DNA of 64,000 nucleotides from an uncultured Pelagibacteraceae bacterium (GTDB lineage Bacteria; Pseudomonadota; Alphaproteobacteria; Pelagibacterales; Pelagibacteraceae). The stretch lies in NCBI GenBank assembly GCA_902526115.1, contig CABZJV010000001.1, positions 1 to 64,000 on the forward strand. The letters run 5' to 3'. Below the pieces are notes generated by a model. It was given only the letters and a program-made list of their open reading frames with translations. It made no database searches and was not told where the DNA came from. A program made the translations under genes and the position numbers. Each line of letters opens with the position of its first letter. The stretch's first letter is position 1. This document shows positions 17,230-25,665 of this stretch, piece by piece.

Positions 17230-19235
17230 CCAGGGCTTCTTGTTCCTTCTTCAACTTCAAAATCTTGGTTAAATTCAAAATCATCTTCATTATTAATTTC
17301 ATCGTCAAAAAATGAATTTTTTTCTAAATTTTTCTCTGGTAACTCTTCAATAAATCTTGATGCCATACTATCTATCCAGTCTCCTTGATAAAATCTATTC
17401 ATAGAAAATGAAATTATAGCCTTTTGCTTAGCTCTAGTTATCCCAACATATGCTAGTCTTCTTTCTTCTTCCAGACCTTTCTGGCCCTTTTCTTCAATTG
17501 ATTTTTGATGAGGGAATAGTCCTTCTTCCCAACCTGGTAAAAAAACTACATCAAATTCTAAACCTTTTGCAGCATGCATTGTCATCATATTAACTTTTTC
17601 ACCATCCCATTCCTGATCTACAGACGTGGCAAGTGACACATGCTCTAAGAAACTTTCCAAATTATCAAATTCTTTCATAGCGCTTAATAACTCCTTAATA
17701 TTCTCTAGTCTATTTTCGTTATCTAAATCCTTTTTATTTTTTAGCATTGCTGAATAACCAGACTCATCTAATACAATTTGTAACAATTTGATATGACTTG
17801 AATTTTTAATTTTTAAATCGTTTCTCCATTTATTCAAAGAATTAATAAAAAAGCTTAGTCCAACTTTAGCTTTCGGTTTAATAAGGTTTTGCTCAAGCAT
17901 TTTAATAGAAGCTCTTTCCAAGTTTAAGTGTTGCTCTTTTGAAAATTCATGAATATCTTTTAATGTACTATCTCCAATCGCTCTTTTAGGATTATTTACA
18001 ATTCTTTCGAAAGCCAAATCATCTTTTTCTTGATGAATTAATCTTAGATAAGCAACACAATCTTTAATTTCTGCTCTTTCATAAAATTTTGTCCCTCCTA
18101 AAATTCTATAAGGCATTCCAATTTTAAGAAATCTTTCTTCAAATTCCCGAGTTTGAAAAATAGCTCTGACTAGAATTGCAATATTATTATAAGAAAATTT
18201 TTTCTTAATATTTTTTTCTATTTCATCTGAAACTCCAACTGCTTCATCCTTTCCATTTTTAAAACAATTTAATTTAACTAAATCTCCATCTTCCATTGTA
18301 GTAGTTAATGTTTTTCCAACTCGATTTTGATTATTTGAAATAAGATTAGAAGCAACAGATAAAATATTCTGTGATGATCTATAATTTTGTTCAAGTCTTA
18401 TGACTTTTGTATTTTCATAAACTTTATCAAATTCAAGAAAATTTTTGATTTCTGCTCCTCGCCAACTATAAATAGATTGATCATCATCTCCAACACAACA
18501 AATATTTTTATTTTTTGTAGATAAAAGATTAAGCCATCTACTTTGGATAAAGTTAGTATCTTGGTATTCATCAACAAGAATATATTTAAAATTTTTAGAA
18601 TAAATTTCTCTTATATCGGAATAGTTTTCTAAAATTTTGACTGTATGTAAAATTAGATCTCCAAAGTCACAAGAATTCAGGTCAGTTAACTTTTGTTGAT
18701 ATATTTTGTATAGTGGCAAAATAGTTTTTTCGTAAATATCTTTTTTATTAATAATCACCTCTGATGGGTAATATCCTTTGTTTTTCCAACGATCTATAAT
18801 TGCTAGTATAAATCTTGGTGCTAATTGTTTAATATCTATATTCTCAGCTTTACAAATATTTTTTATGAGTCTTATTTGATCATCTGTATCTATTATAGTG
18901 AAGTTTGAATTTAGGTTTGCAGCGGAAGCATGCTTTCTAAGTAGTTTTGCACAAATTGAGTGAAATGTTCCAAGCCAAGATAGCCCAATTGCAGCAGATC
19001 CCAAAATATTACTTACTCTATTTTGCATTTCTTTTGCCGCTTTATTTGTAAAAGTTACTGCTAAAATTTGATTAGGGAACGCCTTTTTTTCTCTGATAAT
19101 ATTGGCAATTCTAGACGTTAAAACTTTAGTTTTACCTGAGCCAGCCCCAGCAACAATTAAAAGTGGACCATCTAGGTGTAATACGGCCTCTTTTTGAGGT
19201 TCATTCAAATTTTTAAGATAATCTTTGTTTATCAT
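17199..19235 (-). CDS. uvrD: UvrD/PcrA-type DNA helicase
   Basis: This is a superfamily 1A 3'-5' DNA helicase used in nucleotide excision and mismatch repair. Motifs read in order: Q-motif region (LNEPQKEAVLHLDGP), Walker A GAGSGKTKVL, motif Ia AVTFTNKAAKEM, Walker B VDEYQDTNFIQ, motif III GDDDQSIYSWRGAE, motif IV LEQNYRSSQNIL, motif V MTMHAAKGLEFD and motif VI EERRLAYVGITRAK. Length is 678 residues, complete though slightly shorter at the C-terminal linker than E. coli UvrD. The start lies 34 bases from the divergent AsmA-like gene. Confidence 0.95.
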   Translation of the reverse strand: MINKDYLKNLNEPQKEAVLHLDGPLLIVAGAGSGKTKVLTSRIANIIREKKAFPNQILAVTFTNKAAKEMQNRVSNILGSAAIGLSWLGTFHSICAKLLRKHASAANLNSNFTIIDTDDQIRLIKNICKAENIDIKQLAPRFILAIIDRWKNKGYYPSEVIINKKDIYEKTILPLYKIYQQKLTDLNSCDFGDLILHTVKILENYSDIREIYSKNFKYILVDEYQDTNFIQSRWLNLLSTKNKNICCVGDDDQSIYSWRGAEIKNFLEFDKVYENTKVIRLEQNYRSSQNILSVASNLISNNQNRVGKTLTTTMEDGDLVKLNCFKNGKDEAVGVSDEIEKNIKKKFSYNNIAILVRAIFQTREFEERFLKIGMPYRILGGTKFYERAEIKDCVAYLRLIHQEKDDLAFERIVNNPKRAIGDSTLKDIHEFSKEQHLNLERASIKMLEQNLIKPKAKVGLSFFINSLNKWRNDLKIKNSSHIKLLQIVLDESGYSAMLKNKKDLDNENRLENIKELLSAMKEFDNLESFLEHVSLATSVDQEWDGEKVNMMTMHAAKGLEFDVVFLPGWEEGLFPHQKSIEEKGQKGLEEERRLAYVGITRAKQKAIISFSMNRFYQGDWIDSMASRFIEELPEKNLEKNSFFDDEINNEDDFEFNQDFEVEEGTRSPGWIRYQKRIK

Positions 19236-19269
19236 TTAGAATAATACTTTATAAGATTTCCTGATTGAA

Positions 19270-20760
19270 ATGACCAAGTCAAACCTATTTGTTAAAAATT
19301 TAAAAAACATTAATAAGTCAATTAATAGTCTATTAGAGCGAAATTTAAACAAGTTAAAATTTGATAACTTTAAAACTCTACCGAGAAATAATAAAATTAT
19401 CCTCGCTGTTGTCGCACTTTTTATATTATTTGTTTCTTACCTTCTTGTACCTTCATTCTATAAGCAAGAGAATATTTCAAAAAAATTAAAAATAGAACTG
19501 CAAAGTAAATTCAACTTAGACTTTACTTTTAATCAAAATATAGATTATAATTTTTTCCCAAGACCTCATTTTGTGAGCAAAGGTTCTTATATTATTGAAA
19601 ACCAAAAAAATATTGCAGAGATAAAAAAGATAATAATTTATGTTTCTTTAAATAATTTATTTTCTACAAAAAATTTTAATATTAAAGAAGTTCTTTTGGA
19701 ACATGCAAATTTTGAATTAAATAATAAAAATAGTAATTTCTTTATAAAACTTTTAAATAATAATTTTTTAAATGCTAATTTAAAAATTAAAACAAGTAAT
19801 ATTTTTTTTAGAAATTTAGAGAATGAAGTTTTGTTTATAAATAAAATTAAAAAATTGAAATATTATTATGACTCTAAAAAATTGAAAAACATCCTTTATT
19901 CAGAAAATGAGATATTTAATACTTCTTTTTCGATAGAGGCAATCAACTATGAAGAGGAAAAAAAATTATATACCAAGTTAGACTTTGATTTAGCAAAATT
20001 ACAAATTGAAAATACATTTAATTATGAGAAAGATTTTAAATCAGGTTCAGCCAGTTTGTTATACAATAAAAATAAAAGCTTAATAAATTATAAAGTCAAT
20101 GAAAGTTTTTTTGAGTTTAATTATTCAAATGAATTAGATAAAGAAAAATTTTTATATACTGGAAAATTAAACTTTAAACCTTTTTATTCTGTTTTTGATG
20201 GAACTACTGAAGAATTAGATATTTCTTATTTTTTTGGAACAAATGCAATTATTGCTGAATTATTAAAAACTGAAATTTTTTATAATAAAAATATAGATTT
20301 TGAATTGAATATAAACTCAAATAAAATTGAAAATAATAGAAATTTTACTAATCTTTTTTTAAAATTTAAAATTAAGGAGGGCTTAATTGATATAGATGAT
20401 ACCAAAGTAGAATGGAAAGATAATTCGATTATAAAGTTATCTGATACGTTAATTTATGTAAAAGACGGCAAACTTTTTTTGGATGGAAGATCACAGGTAA
20501 ATATTGCAAATATTAAAAATATTTATAAATTTTTACTCACACCTAAAAATTTTAGAAAAGAAATAAAAACAATCGATTTTAGTTTTACTTATGTTTTCTC
20601 TGAAAAAGCAATAATATTAAGTAATATTATGATTGATGGTAAATATAATCAAAAAGTTAACAAGGGGTTAGATAATTTTTATTTACGAGACAATGATATA
20701 CAAAATAAAATATATTTTAAGAATATGATGAATGATATAATTGAAGCTTACTCTGGGTAG
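19270..20760 (+). CDS. AsmA-like membrane-anchored protein
   Basis: The 496-residue protein has one membrane segment near residues 43-62 (LAVVALFILFVSYLLVP) after a basic cytoplasmic stretch, then a long, Asn/Lys/Phe-rich, beta-strand-rich region. The region just after the membrane helix (ISKKLKIELQSKFNLDFTF, then a FFPRPHF motif) matches the start of AsmA-family proteins, which span the periplasm and are implicated in lipid transport or outer membrane assembly. The rest is too diverged to assign more closely. It is convergent with fumC, with a 13-base overlap of the 3' ends. The specific role is unknown. Confidence 0.65.
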   Translation: MTKSNLFVKNLKNINKSINSLLERNLNKLKFDNFKTLPRNNKIILAVVALFILFVSYLLVPSFYKQENISKKLKIELQSKFNLDFTFNQNIDYNFFPRPHFVSKGSYIIENQKNIAEIKKIIIYVSLNNLFSTKNFNIKEVLLEHANFELNNKNSNFFIKLLNNNFLNANLKIKTSNIFFRNLENEVLFINKIKKLKYYYDSKKLKNILYSENEIFNTSFSIEAINYEEEKKLYTKLDFDLAKLQIENTFNYEKDFKSGSASLLYNKNKSLINYKVNESFFEFNYSNELDKEKFLYTGKLNFKPFYSVFDGTTEELDISYFFGTNAIIAELLKTEIFYNKNIDFELNINSNKIENNRNFTNLFLKFKIKEGLIDIDDTKVEWKDNSIIKLSDTLIYVKDGKLFLDGRSQVNIANIKNIYKFLLTPKNFRKEIKTIDFSFTYVFSEKAIILSNIMIDGKYNQKVNKGLDNFYLRDNDIQNKIYFKNMMNDIIEAYSG

Positions 20761-22136
20761 ATCATTTTTTTAGGATTAACAATTTTTTTATAATCTTTCT
20801 CGGTAATCAACCCTGTTTTTAACGCTTCATGTTTTAAAGTAGTATCATTTTTTAATGCTGCCTTTGCAATTCTAGCGGCATTGTCGTAGCCCATATGGGG
20901 CGCCAAAGCTGTAACAAGCATTAGAGAATTATCTAAATGTTCCTGTATTTTCTTTTTATTAGCTTTAATTCCTTTAACACAATAGAGAGCAAAATTTTTT
21001 GTACTGTCAGCTATCAGATCGATCGATTGTAATATATTATGTGCAATCAAAGGTTTAAAAACATTTAATTCAAAATGTCCATGAGACCCAGCCATTGTTA
21101 TACCATTGTGGTTTCCAATAACTTTTACACATACCATTGTGACCGCTTCACATTGAGTGGGGTTAACTTTACCTGGCATTATGGATGAGCCTGGTTCATT
21201 TTCTGGCAAAATTAATTCTCCATAACCAGCCCTAGGACCTGATCCTAAAAATCTAATATCATTAGAAATTTTCATTAATGCTACAGCGCAAGTATTTAAA
21301 GTTCCAGAAAAATTAACTATTGAATCATGAGCAGCAAGCTCTGCAAATTTATTTGGTGCAGGTTTAAATTTAATTTTTATAAATTTAGAAATTTCTTTGA
21401 CTACTTTTTTGTCAAAATTTTTCCTAGAATTTATTCCTGTACCAACTGCTGTCCCACCTTGGGCAAGAAATAAAATCTCCTTTAAAGCATGTTCAATTCT
21501 TTCGATGCTTTTTTTAACTTGTATATGGTATCCTGAAAACTCTTGACCCAGGGAAAGAGGAGTTGCATCTTGAAGATGTGTTCGTCCAATTTTTACTATA
21601 TTTTTGAATTTTTTAGATTTTCTATTTAATTCTTTTTCTAAAATCTTTAAGCTTGGTAATAATTTACTTAATGTTTCTTTTGCAACCGAAATATGCATTG
21701 CAGTTGGAAAAACATCATTTGTAGATTGTGATTTATTCACATGATCATTTGGATGGACAGGTTTTTTTGAACCTTTTTTTCCACCCATTATTTCTATTGC
21801 ACGATTAGCAATAACTTCATTAACATTCATATTCGTTTGTGTTCCAGAACCTGTTTGCCAGACTTTTAATGGGAAATTATCATCCCACTTACCTTTAATT
21901 ACCTCGTCTGAAGCTCTAACAATTGCTTTAGAAATTTTATTATCAATTAATTTGTCTTTTGCATGAACTATTGCTGCAGATCTTTTAATAATTGCAATAG
22001 ACTTGATTATGGAAATATTTACTAAAATTTTGCCAATATTAAAAAATTTATTTGATCTTTGGGTAGAAGCTCCCCATAATTTATCATTAGGAACATTGAT
22101 ACTTCCAATGCTATCGAATTCTTTTCTTAATTTCAT
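20748..22136 (-). CDS. fumC: Fumarate hydratase class II
   Basis: This oxygen-stable, iron-free fumarase interconverts fumarate and malate in the TCA cycle. Family motifs are clear: the early DSIGSINVPNDKLWGA, SGTQTNMNVNEV, the active-site GRTHLQDATPLSLGQE, and the signature GSSIMPGKVNPTQCE near residue 320. The 462-residue length is standard for a homotetrameric FumC. Aspartase and argininosuccinate lyase share the signature, but the N-terminal GSINVPNDKLWG and HPNDHVNKSQSTND segments fit fumarase. Confidence 0.95.
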   Translation of the reverse strand: MKLRKEFDSIGSINVPNDKLWGASTQRSNKFFNIGKILVNISIIKSIAIIKRSAAIVHAKDKLIDNKISKAIVRASDEVIKGKWDDNFPLKVWQTGSGTQTNMNVNEVIANRAIEIMGGKKGSKKPVHPNDHVNKSQSTNDVFPTAMHISVAKETLSKLLPSLKILEKELNRKSKKFKNIVKIGRTHLQDATPLSLGQEFSGYHIQVKKSIERIEHALKEILFLAQGGTAVGTGINSRKNFDKKVVKEISKFIKIKFKPAPNKFAELAAHDSIVNFSGTLNTCAVALMKISNDIRFLGSGPRAGYGELILPENEPGSSIMPGKVNPTQCEAVTMVCVKVIGNHNGITMAGSHGHFELNVFKPLIAHNILQSIDLIADSTKNFALYCVKGIKANKKKIQEHLDNSLMLVTALAPHMGYDNAARIAKAALKNDTTLKHEALKTGLITEKDYKKIVNPKKMIYPE

Positions 22137-22203
22137 TGATTAATTTCTAAGTTACAAATAATTATAAACATACAATAAATTATTAAAAACATACAGGAGC
22201 AAT

Positions 22204-22575
22204 ATGTCGAATTTTAGCAAAGTAGGAACTTTTATGAAAACTTTTGGCCAAGAAGTTAAAACCAAACCATCATTAAGCTCTGAAAAAATAAACAAACTAA
22301 GAATAAATCTAATTAAAGAGGAGTTAGAAGAGCTAACAGAAGCCATTAATAATAAGGACTTATTAGAGGTAGCTGATGCTTTAACAGATATTTTGTACGT
22401 TACTTATGGTGCAGGTCACGCATTTGGAATTGACTTAGATCATTGTTTCGAGGAGGTTCAAAATTCTAATATGAGCAAGCTAGATGAAAATGGTAAACCA
22501 ATTTATAATGATTCGGGTAAAGTTATGAAAGGACCAAATTATTTCAAACCGGATCTTTCTAAATTTGTATCTTAA
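22204..22575 (+). CDS. MazG-like nucleotide pyrophosphohydrolase
   Basis: This 123-residue protein has the all-alpha NTP pyrophosphohydrolase pattern: RINLIKEELEELTEAI supplies an EExxE-type metal site and DLLEVADALTDILYV supplies the second ExxD helix. The C-terminal part (AFGIDLDHCFEEVQNSNMSK) resembles the PRA-PH-like / Cof-associated branch that follows such helices. These enzymes hydrolyse nucleoside triphosphates to monophosphates; its substrate cannot be told from sequence. It starts within 70 bases of fumC (divergent), and its stop overlaps the convergent nadC by 4 bases. Confidence 0.75.
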   Translation: MSNFSKVGTFMKTFGQEVKTKPSLSSEKINKLRINLIKEELEELTEAINNKDLLEVADALTDILYVTYGAGHAFGIDLDHCFEEVQNSNMSKLDENGKPIYNDSGKVMKGPNYFKPDLSKFVS

Positions 22576-23405
22576 ATTTCTAATTTTAGATCAACTGCTT
22601 CTGAGCTATGAGTGATAGATCCTACAGAAATTCTATTAACACCTGTTGACGCAACAGATTTAACTGTTTTCAAACTTATATTTCCTGAAGCTTCAGTTTC
22701 GTAATATTTGTCAGAGATTTTGACGCCTTTCTTCAAAGTTTTAACACTCATATTGTCAAATAACACAGTGTTAAATTTAAGCCCCATTATTGATTTAAGT
22801 TGATTTAGACTATCAACTTCGACAGTAATTTTTCTTCCTTTTTTATTTTTGATAGCTTTAATGACTAAACTTCTTAGATCTGAACTTGCTATATGATTGT
22901 CTTTAATTAAATATTCATCACTTAAATTAAATCGGTGATTTGTTCCACCTCCTAACTTAACTGCATATTTTTGAATTACTCTTAAATTTGGAATTGTTTT
23001 TCGTGTACAACAAATTTTTGTTCTTTTTCCAGCTAGCTTTACAAATGCATTAGTCTTTGTAGCTATACCAGAAATGTGAGATAAAAAATTTAATGCAACT
23101 CTTTCAGCTATTAATATATTTTTTAAATTTCCCTTTATTAAAGCAACTAAAGAACCTTTTTTTATCTTTGAGCCATCTTTCTTTTTGATTATAAATTTAA
23201 TTTTACTATCAATTAGTGCAAAAGCTTGTTTGGCAAATAACAATCCACCAATAATTGCATTTTGATTTGATAAAAGTTTAACGGTTATAATTTTATCATT
23301 TTTAACTAAACTTGAAGTTATATCCCCTGAAGGATAAAGATCCTCATTTAATGCTAGTTTGACGGTACTGCGAATAAATTCTTTGCTAAGTTTAATTTTT
23401 GACAC
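22572..23405 (-). CDS. nadC: Nicotinate-nucleotide pyrophosphorylase (quinolinate phosphoribosyltransferase)
   Basis: NadC converts quinolinate and PRPP to nicotinate mononucleotide in de novo NAD synthesis. Recognisable are the N-terminal ALNEDLYPSGDITS, RVALNFLSHISGIAT, CTRKTIPNLRVIQKYAV and GGGTNHRFNLSDEYLIKDNHI motifs and the C-terminal phosphate-binding SVGSITHSSEAVDL. The 277 residues are normal. The gene lies 3 bases downstream of nadA on the same strand, so the two form an operon for consecutive steps. Confidence 0.95.
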   Translation of the reverse strand: MSKIKLSKEFIRSTVKLALNEDLYPSGDITSSLVKNDKIITVKLLSNQNAIIGGLLFAKQAFALIDSKIKFIIKKKDGSKIKKGSLVALIKGNLKNILIAERVALNFLSHISGIATKTNAFVKLAGKRTKICCTRKTIPNLRVIQKYAVKLGGGTNHRFNLSDEYLIKDNHIASSDLRSLVIKAIKNKKGRKITVEVDSLNQLKSIMGLKFNTVLFDNMSVKTLKKGVKISDKYYETEASGNISLKTVKSVASTGVNRISVGSITHSSEAVDLKLEI

Positions 23406-23408
23406 TTA

Positions 23409-24398
23409 TTATCTGCCGATAGCTGCCATTTTCTCTACTGAAATTCTTGCTTTCTCGATAGTCTCTTTGTCCATTATTATTTCACCTGTTTCATTTTCTA
23501 AACAATCTAAAATTTTTGGAAGAGTAATCTTTTTCATGTGAGGACACATGTTACATGGTTTAATAAATTCAACATTAGGATTTTCAACTTCGATGTTATC
23601 ACTCATAGAGCATTCAGTAACCATCATAACTTTCTTTGGCTGATTATCTTTGACATAATTAATCATTCCAGAAGTAGAACCTGCAAAATCACTTGCTTTA
23701 ATAACATCAGGTGGACATTCGGGGTGTGCAATTATTTTTATTCCTGGATTATTTTTTCTAATATCACGTATTTCTTGCTCATTAAATTGGTCATGAACAA
23801 TGCAAATACCTTTCCATGAAATAATTTCTACATCCGTTTGTGAGGCAACATATTTTGCAAGGTAATCGTCTGGTAAAAATATTACTTTTTTAACCCCAAG
23901 TGATTTTACAATTTTAACAGCATTTGCCGAAGTACAACAAACATCAGTTTCTGCTTTAACTTCAGCAGAAGTGTTCACATATGAAACAACGGGTACACCT
24001 GGATACTTTTCTTTTAATAATCTCACATCTTTACCCGTTATTGATGAAGACAATGAACAACCTGCATCCATGTCAGGTAAAATTACTTTTTTTTCTGGGC
24101 TCATTAATTTTGCAGTTTCTGCCATGAAATGAACTCCGGCCATTAAAATTATATCTGCTGAAGTCTTAGAGGCTTCAATTGCTAATGCCAATGAGTCTGC
24201 TGAAAAATCAGCTACACCATGATATATTTCAGGTGTTTGATAGTTATGAGCAAGAATGACTGCGTTTTTCTTTTTTTTTAATTTATTAATCTTGTGAATG
24301 TATGGAGCATGCACCGACCACTCAATTTCAGGCATAACCTTTGAAATTTTTTGATAAATAGGATCTGTTGCTTGCTTTACTTCTTGTGTAAATTCCAT
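23409..24398 (-). CDS. nadA: Quinolinate synthase NadA
   Basis: NadA condenses iminoaspartate with dihydroxyacetone phosphate to quinolinate and carries a [4Fe-4S] cluster. Motifs seen are AVILAHNYQTPEIY, CSLSSSITG, NTSAEVKAETDVCCTSANAV, SWKGICIVHDQF, AHPECPPDV and the C-terminal CNMCPHMKKI cluster region. A frame opens five codons earlier (24413), but the ATG at 24398 starts with the family-like MEFTQEV, so it was chosen. No nadB or aspartate dehydrogenase gene, which would supply iminoaspartate, is next to it in this window. Confidence 0.94.
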   Translation of the reverse strand: MEFTQEVKQATDPIYQKISKVMPEIEWSVHAPYIHKINKLKKKKNAVILAHNYQTPEIYHGVADFSADSLALAIEASKTSADIILMAGVHFMAETAKLMSPEKKVILPDMDAGCSLSSSITGKDVRLLKEKYPGVPVVSYVNTSAEVKAETDVCCTSANAVKIVKSLGVKKVIFLPDDYLAKYVASQTDVEIISWKGICIVHDQFNEQEIRDIRKNNPGIKIIAHPECPPDVIKASDFAGSTSGMINYVKDNQPKKVMMVTECSMSDNIEVENPNVEFIKPCNMCPHMKKITLPKILDCLENETGEIIMDKETIEKARISVEKMAAIGR

Positions 24399-24453
24399 AA
24401 AGATTTTTACCAATTTGAAAGATAGTTGTCATTCATTTATTATGAGACATATT

Positions 24454-24539
24454 GCGGTCGTGCTGAAATTGGTAGACAGGCACGGTTGAGGGCCGTGTGG
24501 ACCTAGTCCATGAGAGTTCGAGTCTCTCCGACCGCACCA
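24454..24539 (+). tRNA. tRNA-Leu (anticodon GAG)
   Basis: Acceptor strands GCGGTCG (24454-24460) and CGACCGC pair over 7 bases. The anticodon stem CACGG/CCGTG encloses loop TTGAGGG, giving anticodon GAG (24488-24490), which reads CUC/CUU leucine codons. A long variable arm (GGACC-TA-GTCC type) and the TTCGAGT T-loop fit a class II leucine tRNA. The CCA end is encoded at 24537-24539. It lies alone between nadA (opposite strand) and a small membrane protein gene. Confidence 0.96.
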
Positions 24540-24565
24540 AAATTAATTTTATATAGGAGTTTTTG

Positions 24566-24727
24566 ATGGATAAATTGCTTTCAGTAATATTTATGATTGG
24601 GGTTTTGATTTTAGTACTTCCAAGTTTTTTACACTCAAATTCTCAATTAAAGCAATTTCTTAAAAATCTAAGTGCATGGATTATTGTAATTTTTATAATC
24701 TTAACTATTGTCTATTTATTTAAATAA
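24566..24727 (+). CDS. 53-residue membrane protein
   Basis: A short frame begins with an ATG preceded by a clear AGGAG ribosome site (24555-24559, spacing 6), unusual here where most genes lack one. The product has two hydrophobic segments, about residues 4-22 and 38-52, separated by a short polar linker (HSNSQLKQFLKN). No function is recognised. The C-terminal half (polar helix, then a Trp-led membrane segment) resembles the N-terminal part of alphaproteobacterial retropepsin-like membrane proteins, but no protease domain follows, so this may mean little. It starts 26 bases after tRNA-Leu, suggesting co-transcription. Confidence 0.62.
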   Translation: MDKLLSVIFMIGVLILVLPSFLHSNSQLKQFLKNLSAWIIVIFIILTIVYLFK

Positions 24728-24731
24728 ATAA

Positions 24732-25622
24732 TTAGTTTTTTATCCAATCTGGTTTTTTAATCCTTATTGAAGCATTTTTAGTAATAAAATTAACTTTCTC
24801 ATTAAAATTATCATTTAAATATTTAACCAAAGCAAAAGGGTAATCGTTATCAATTAATACCTTACCTATTTCAATTTCATTGTTATAAATACTTTCTCCT
24901 TCATGTAATTTTCCATTTAAGACATTGATAGGAAATAATCTTTTTGAAAGCTTATTTTTTAATTTAATTCGTGCAGTATTTTCTTGGCCAACATAACAGC
25001 CCTTCTTGAAATCAATTCCATTTAATTCTTCAAAATTGCATTCAATACCAAACAATTTATCTTGTAACTTGTTTAAATCTTTTGGAACTATTCCAAGGCT
25101 ATGACTTAAGGAATAATATTCTTTAAGATCTGCATTATGTAGGTTTAGTTTTTTTAGAGACAAATAAAGCTTTTCTAAATTGATAATTAATCTAGCACCT
25201 AATTGTTTATTTCTTGGATCTAAAAAAATTGGATCTTCTCTATATTTAATTGTAAATCCAGATTGATCTTTTGCTTCATCAAAAGTTAAAAATTTTTCAT
25301 GAGAAAATCCTGCCACAACAAATTCATTACTAAGATTAAGAATTTCAACTTTTGATCTTAGCTTGTAAAGAGTAAGCTGCTTAAATAAACCTTCTGATTG
25401 AGATTTTTCACAATCTATAAGATACCCCAATTTATGTCTTACTATAATAAATTCATATAAAAATTTACCTTGAGGAGTAAGCAATGAAGTAAAGCAACTA
25501 GTCTCTTCGTTTACTTTATGTATGTCGTTACTTATGATATTTTGAAGAAATTCTTTTGCATCTTCACCATTTATATAAAGAATTGCGCGATCATCTAAAA
25601 TGTAAACGTTTTTTATATTCAT
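24732..25622 (-). CDS. ygfZ: YgfZ/GcvT-domain folate-binding protein
   Basis: The protein resembles YgfZ, a folate-dependent helper in assembly or repair of iron-sulfur enzymes. The hallmark KGCYVGQE motif is present near residue 225 of 296, after an N-terminal GcvT-like part (GEDAKEFLQNIISNDI). The frame is open to a start at 25694, but that would overlap the divergent dihydroorotase gene. The ATG at 25622 begins with MNIKNVYILDDRAILYINGE, the usual family N-terminus, leaving 43 bases for divergent control. It is distinct from the true gcvT at the right end of the window. Confidence 0.9.
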   Translation of the reverse strand: MNIKNVYILDDRAILYINGEDAKEFLQNIISNDIHKVNEETSCFTSLLTPQGKFLYEFIIVRHKLGYLIDCEKSQSEGLFKQLTLYKLRSKVEILNLSNEFVVAGFSHEKFLTFDEAKDQSGFTIKYREDPIFLDPRNKQLGARLIINLEKLYLSLKKLNLHNADLKEYYSLSHSLGIVPKDLNKLQDKLFGIECNFEELNGIDFKKGCYVGQENTARIKLKNKLSKRLFPINVLNGKLHEGESIYNNEIEIGKVLIDNDYPFALVKYLNDNFNEKVNFITKNASIRIKKPDWIKN

Positions 25623-25665
25623 ATTTGATTGATTTACATTTTTAATATAATAAGTTTTTTCAAAA

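Noticed and set aside
23538-23819. Open frame of 93 codons on the plus strand inside nadA
   Set aside because: It is the complement of well-conserved nadA coding sequence and has no family resemblance.
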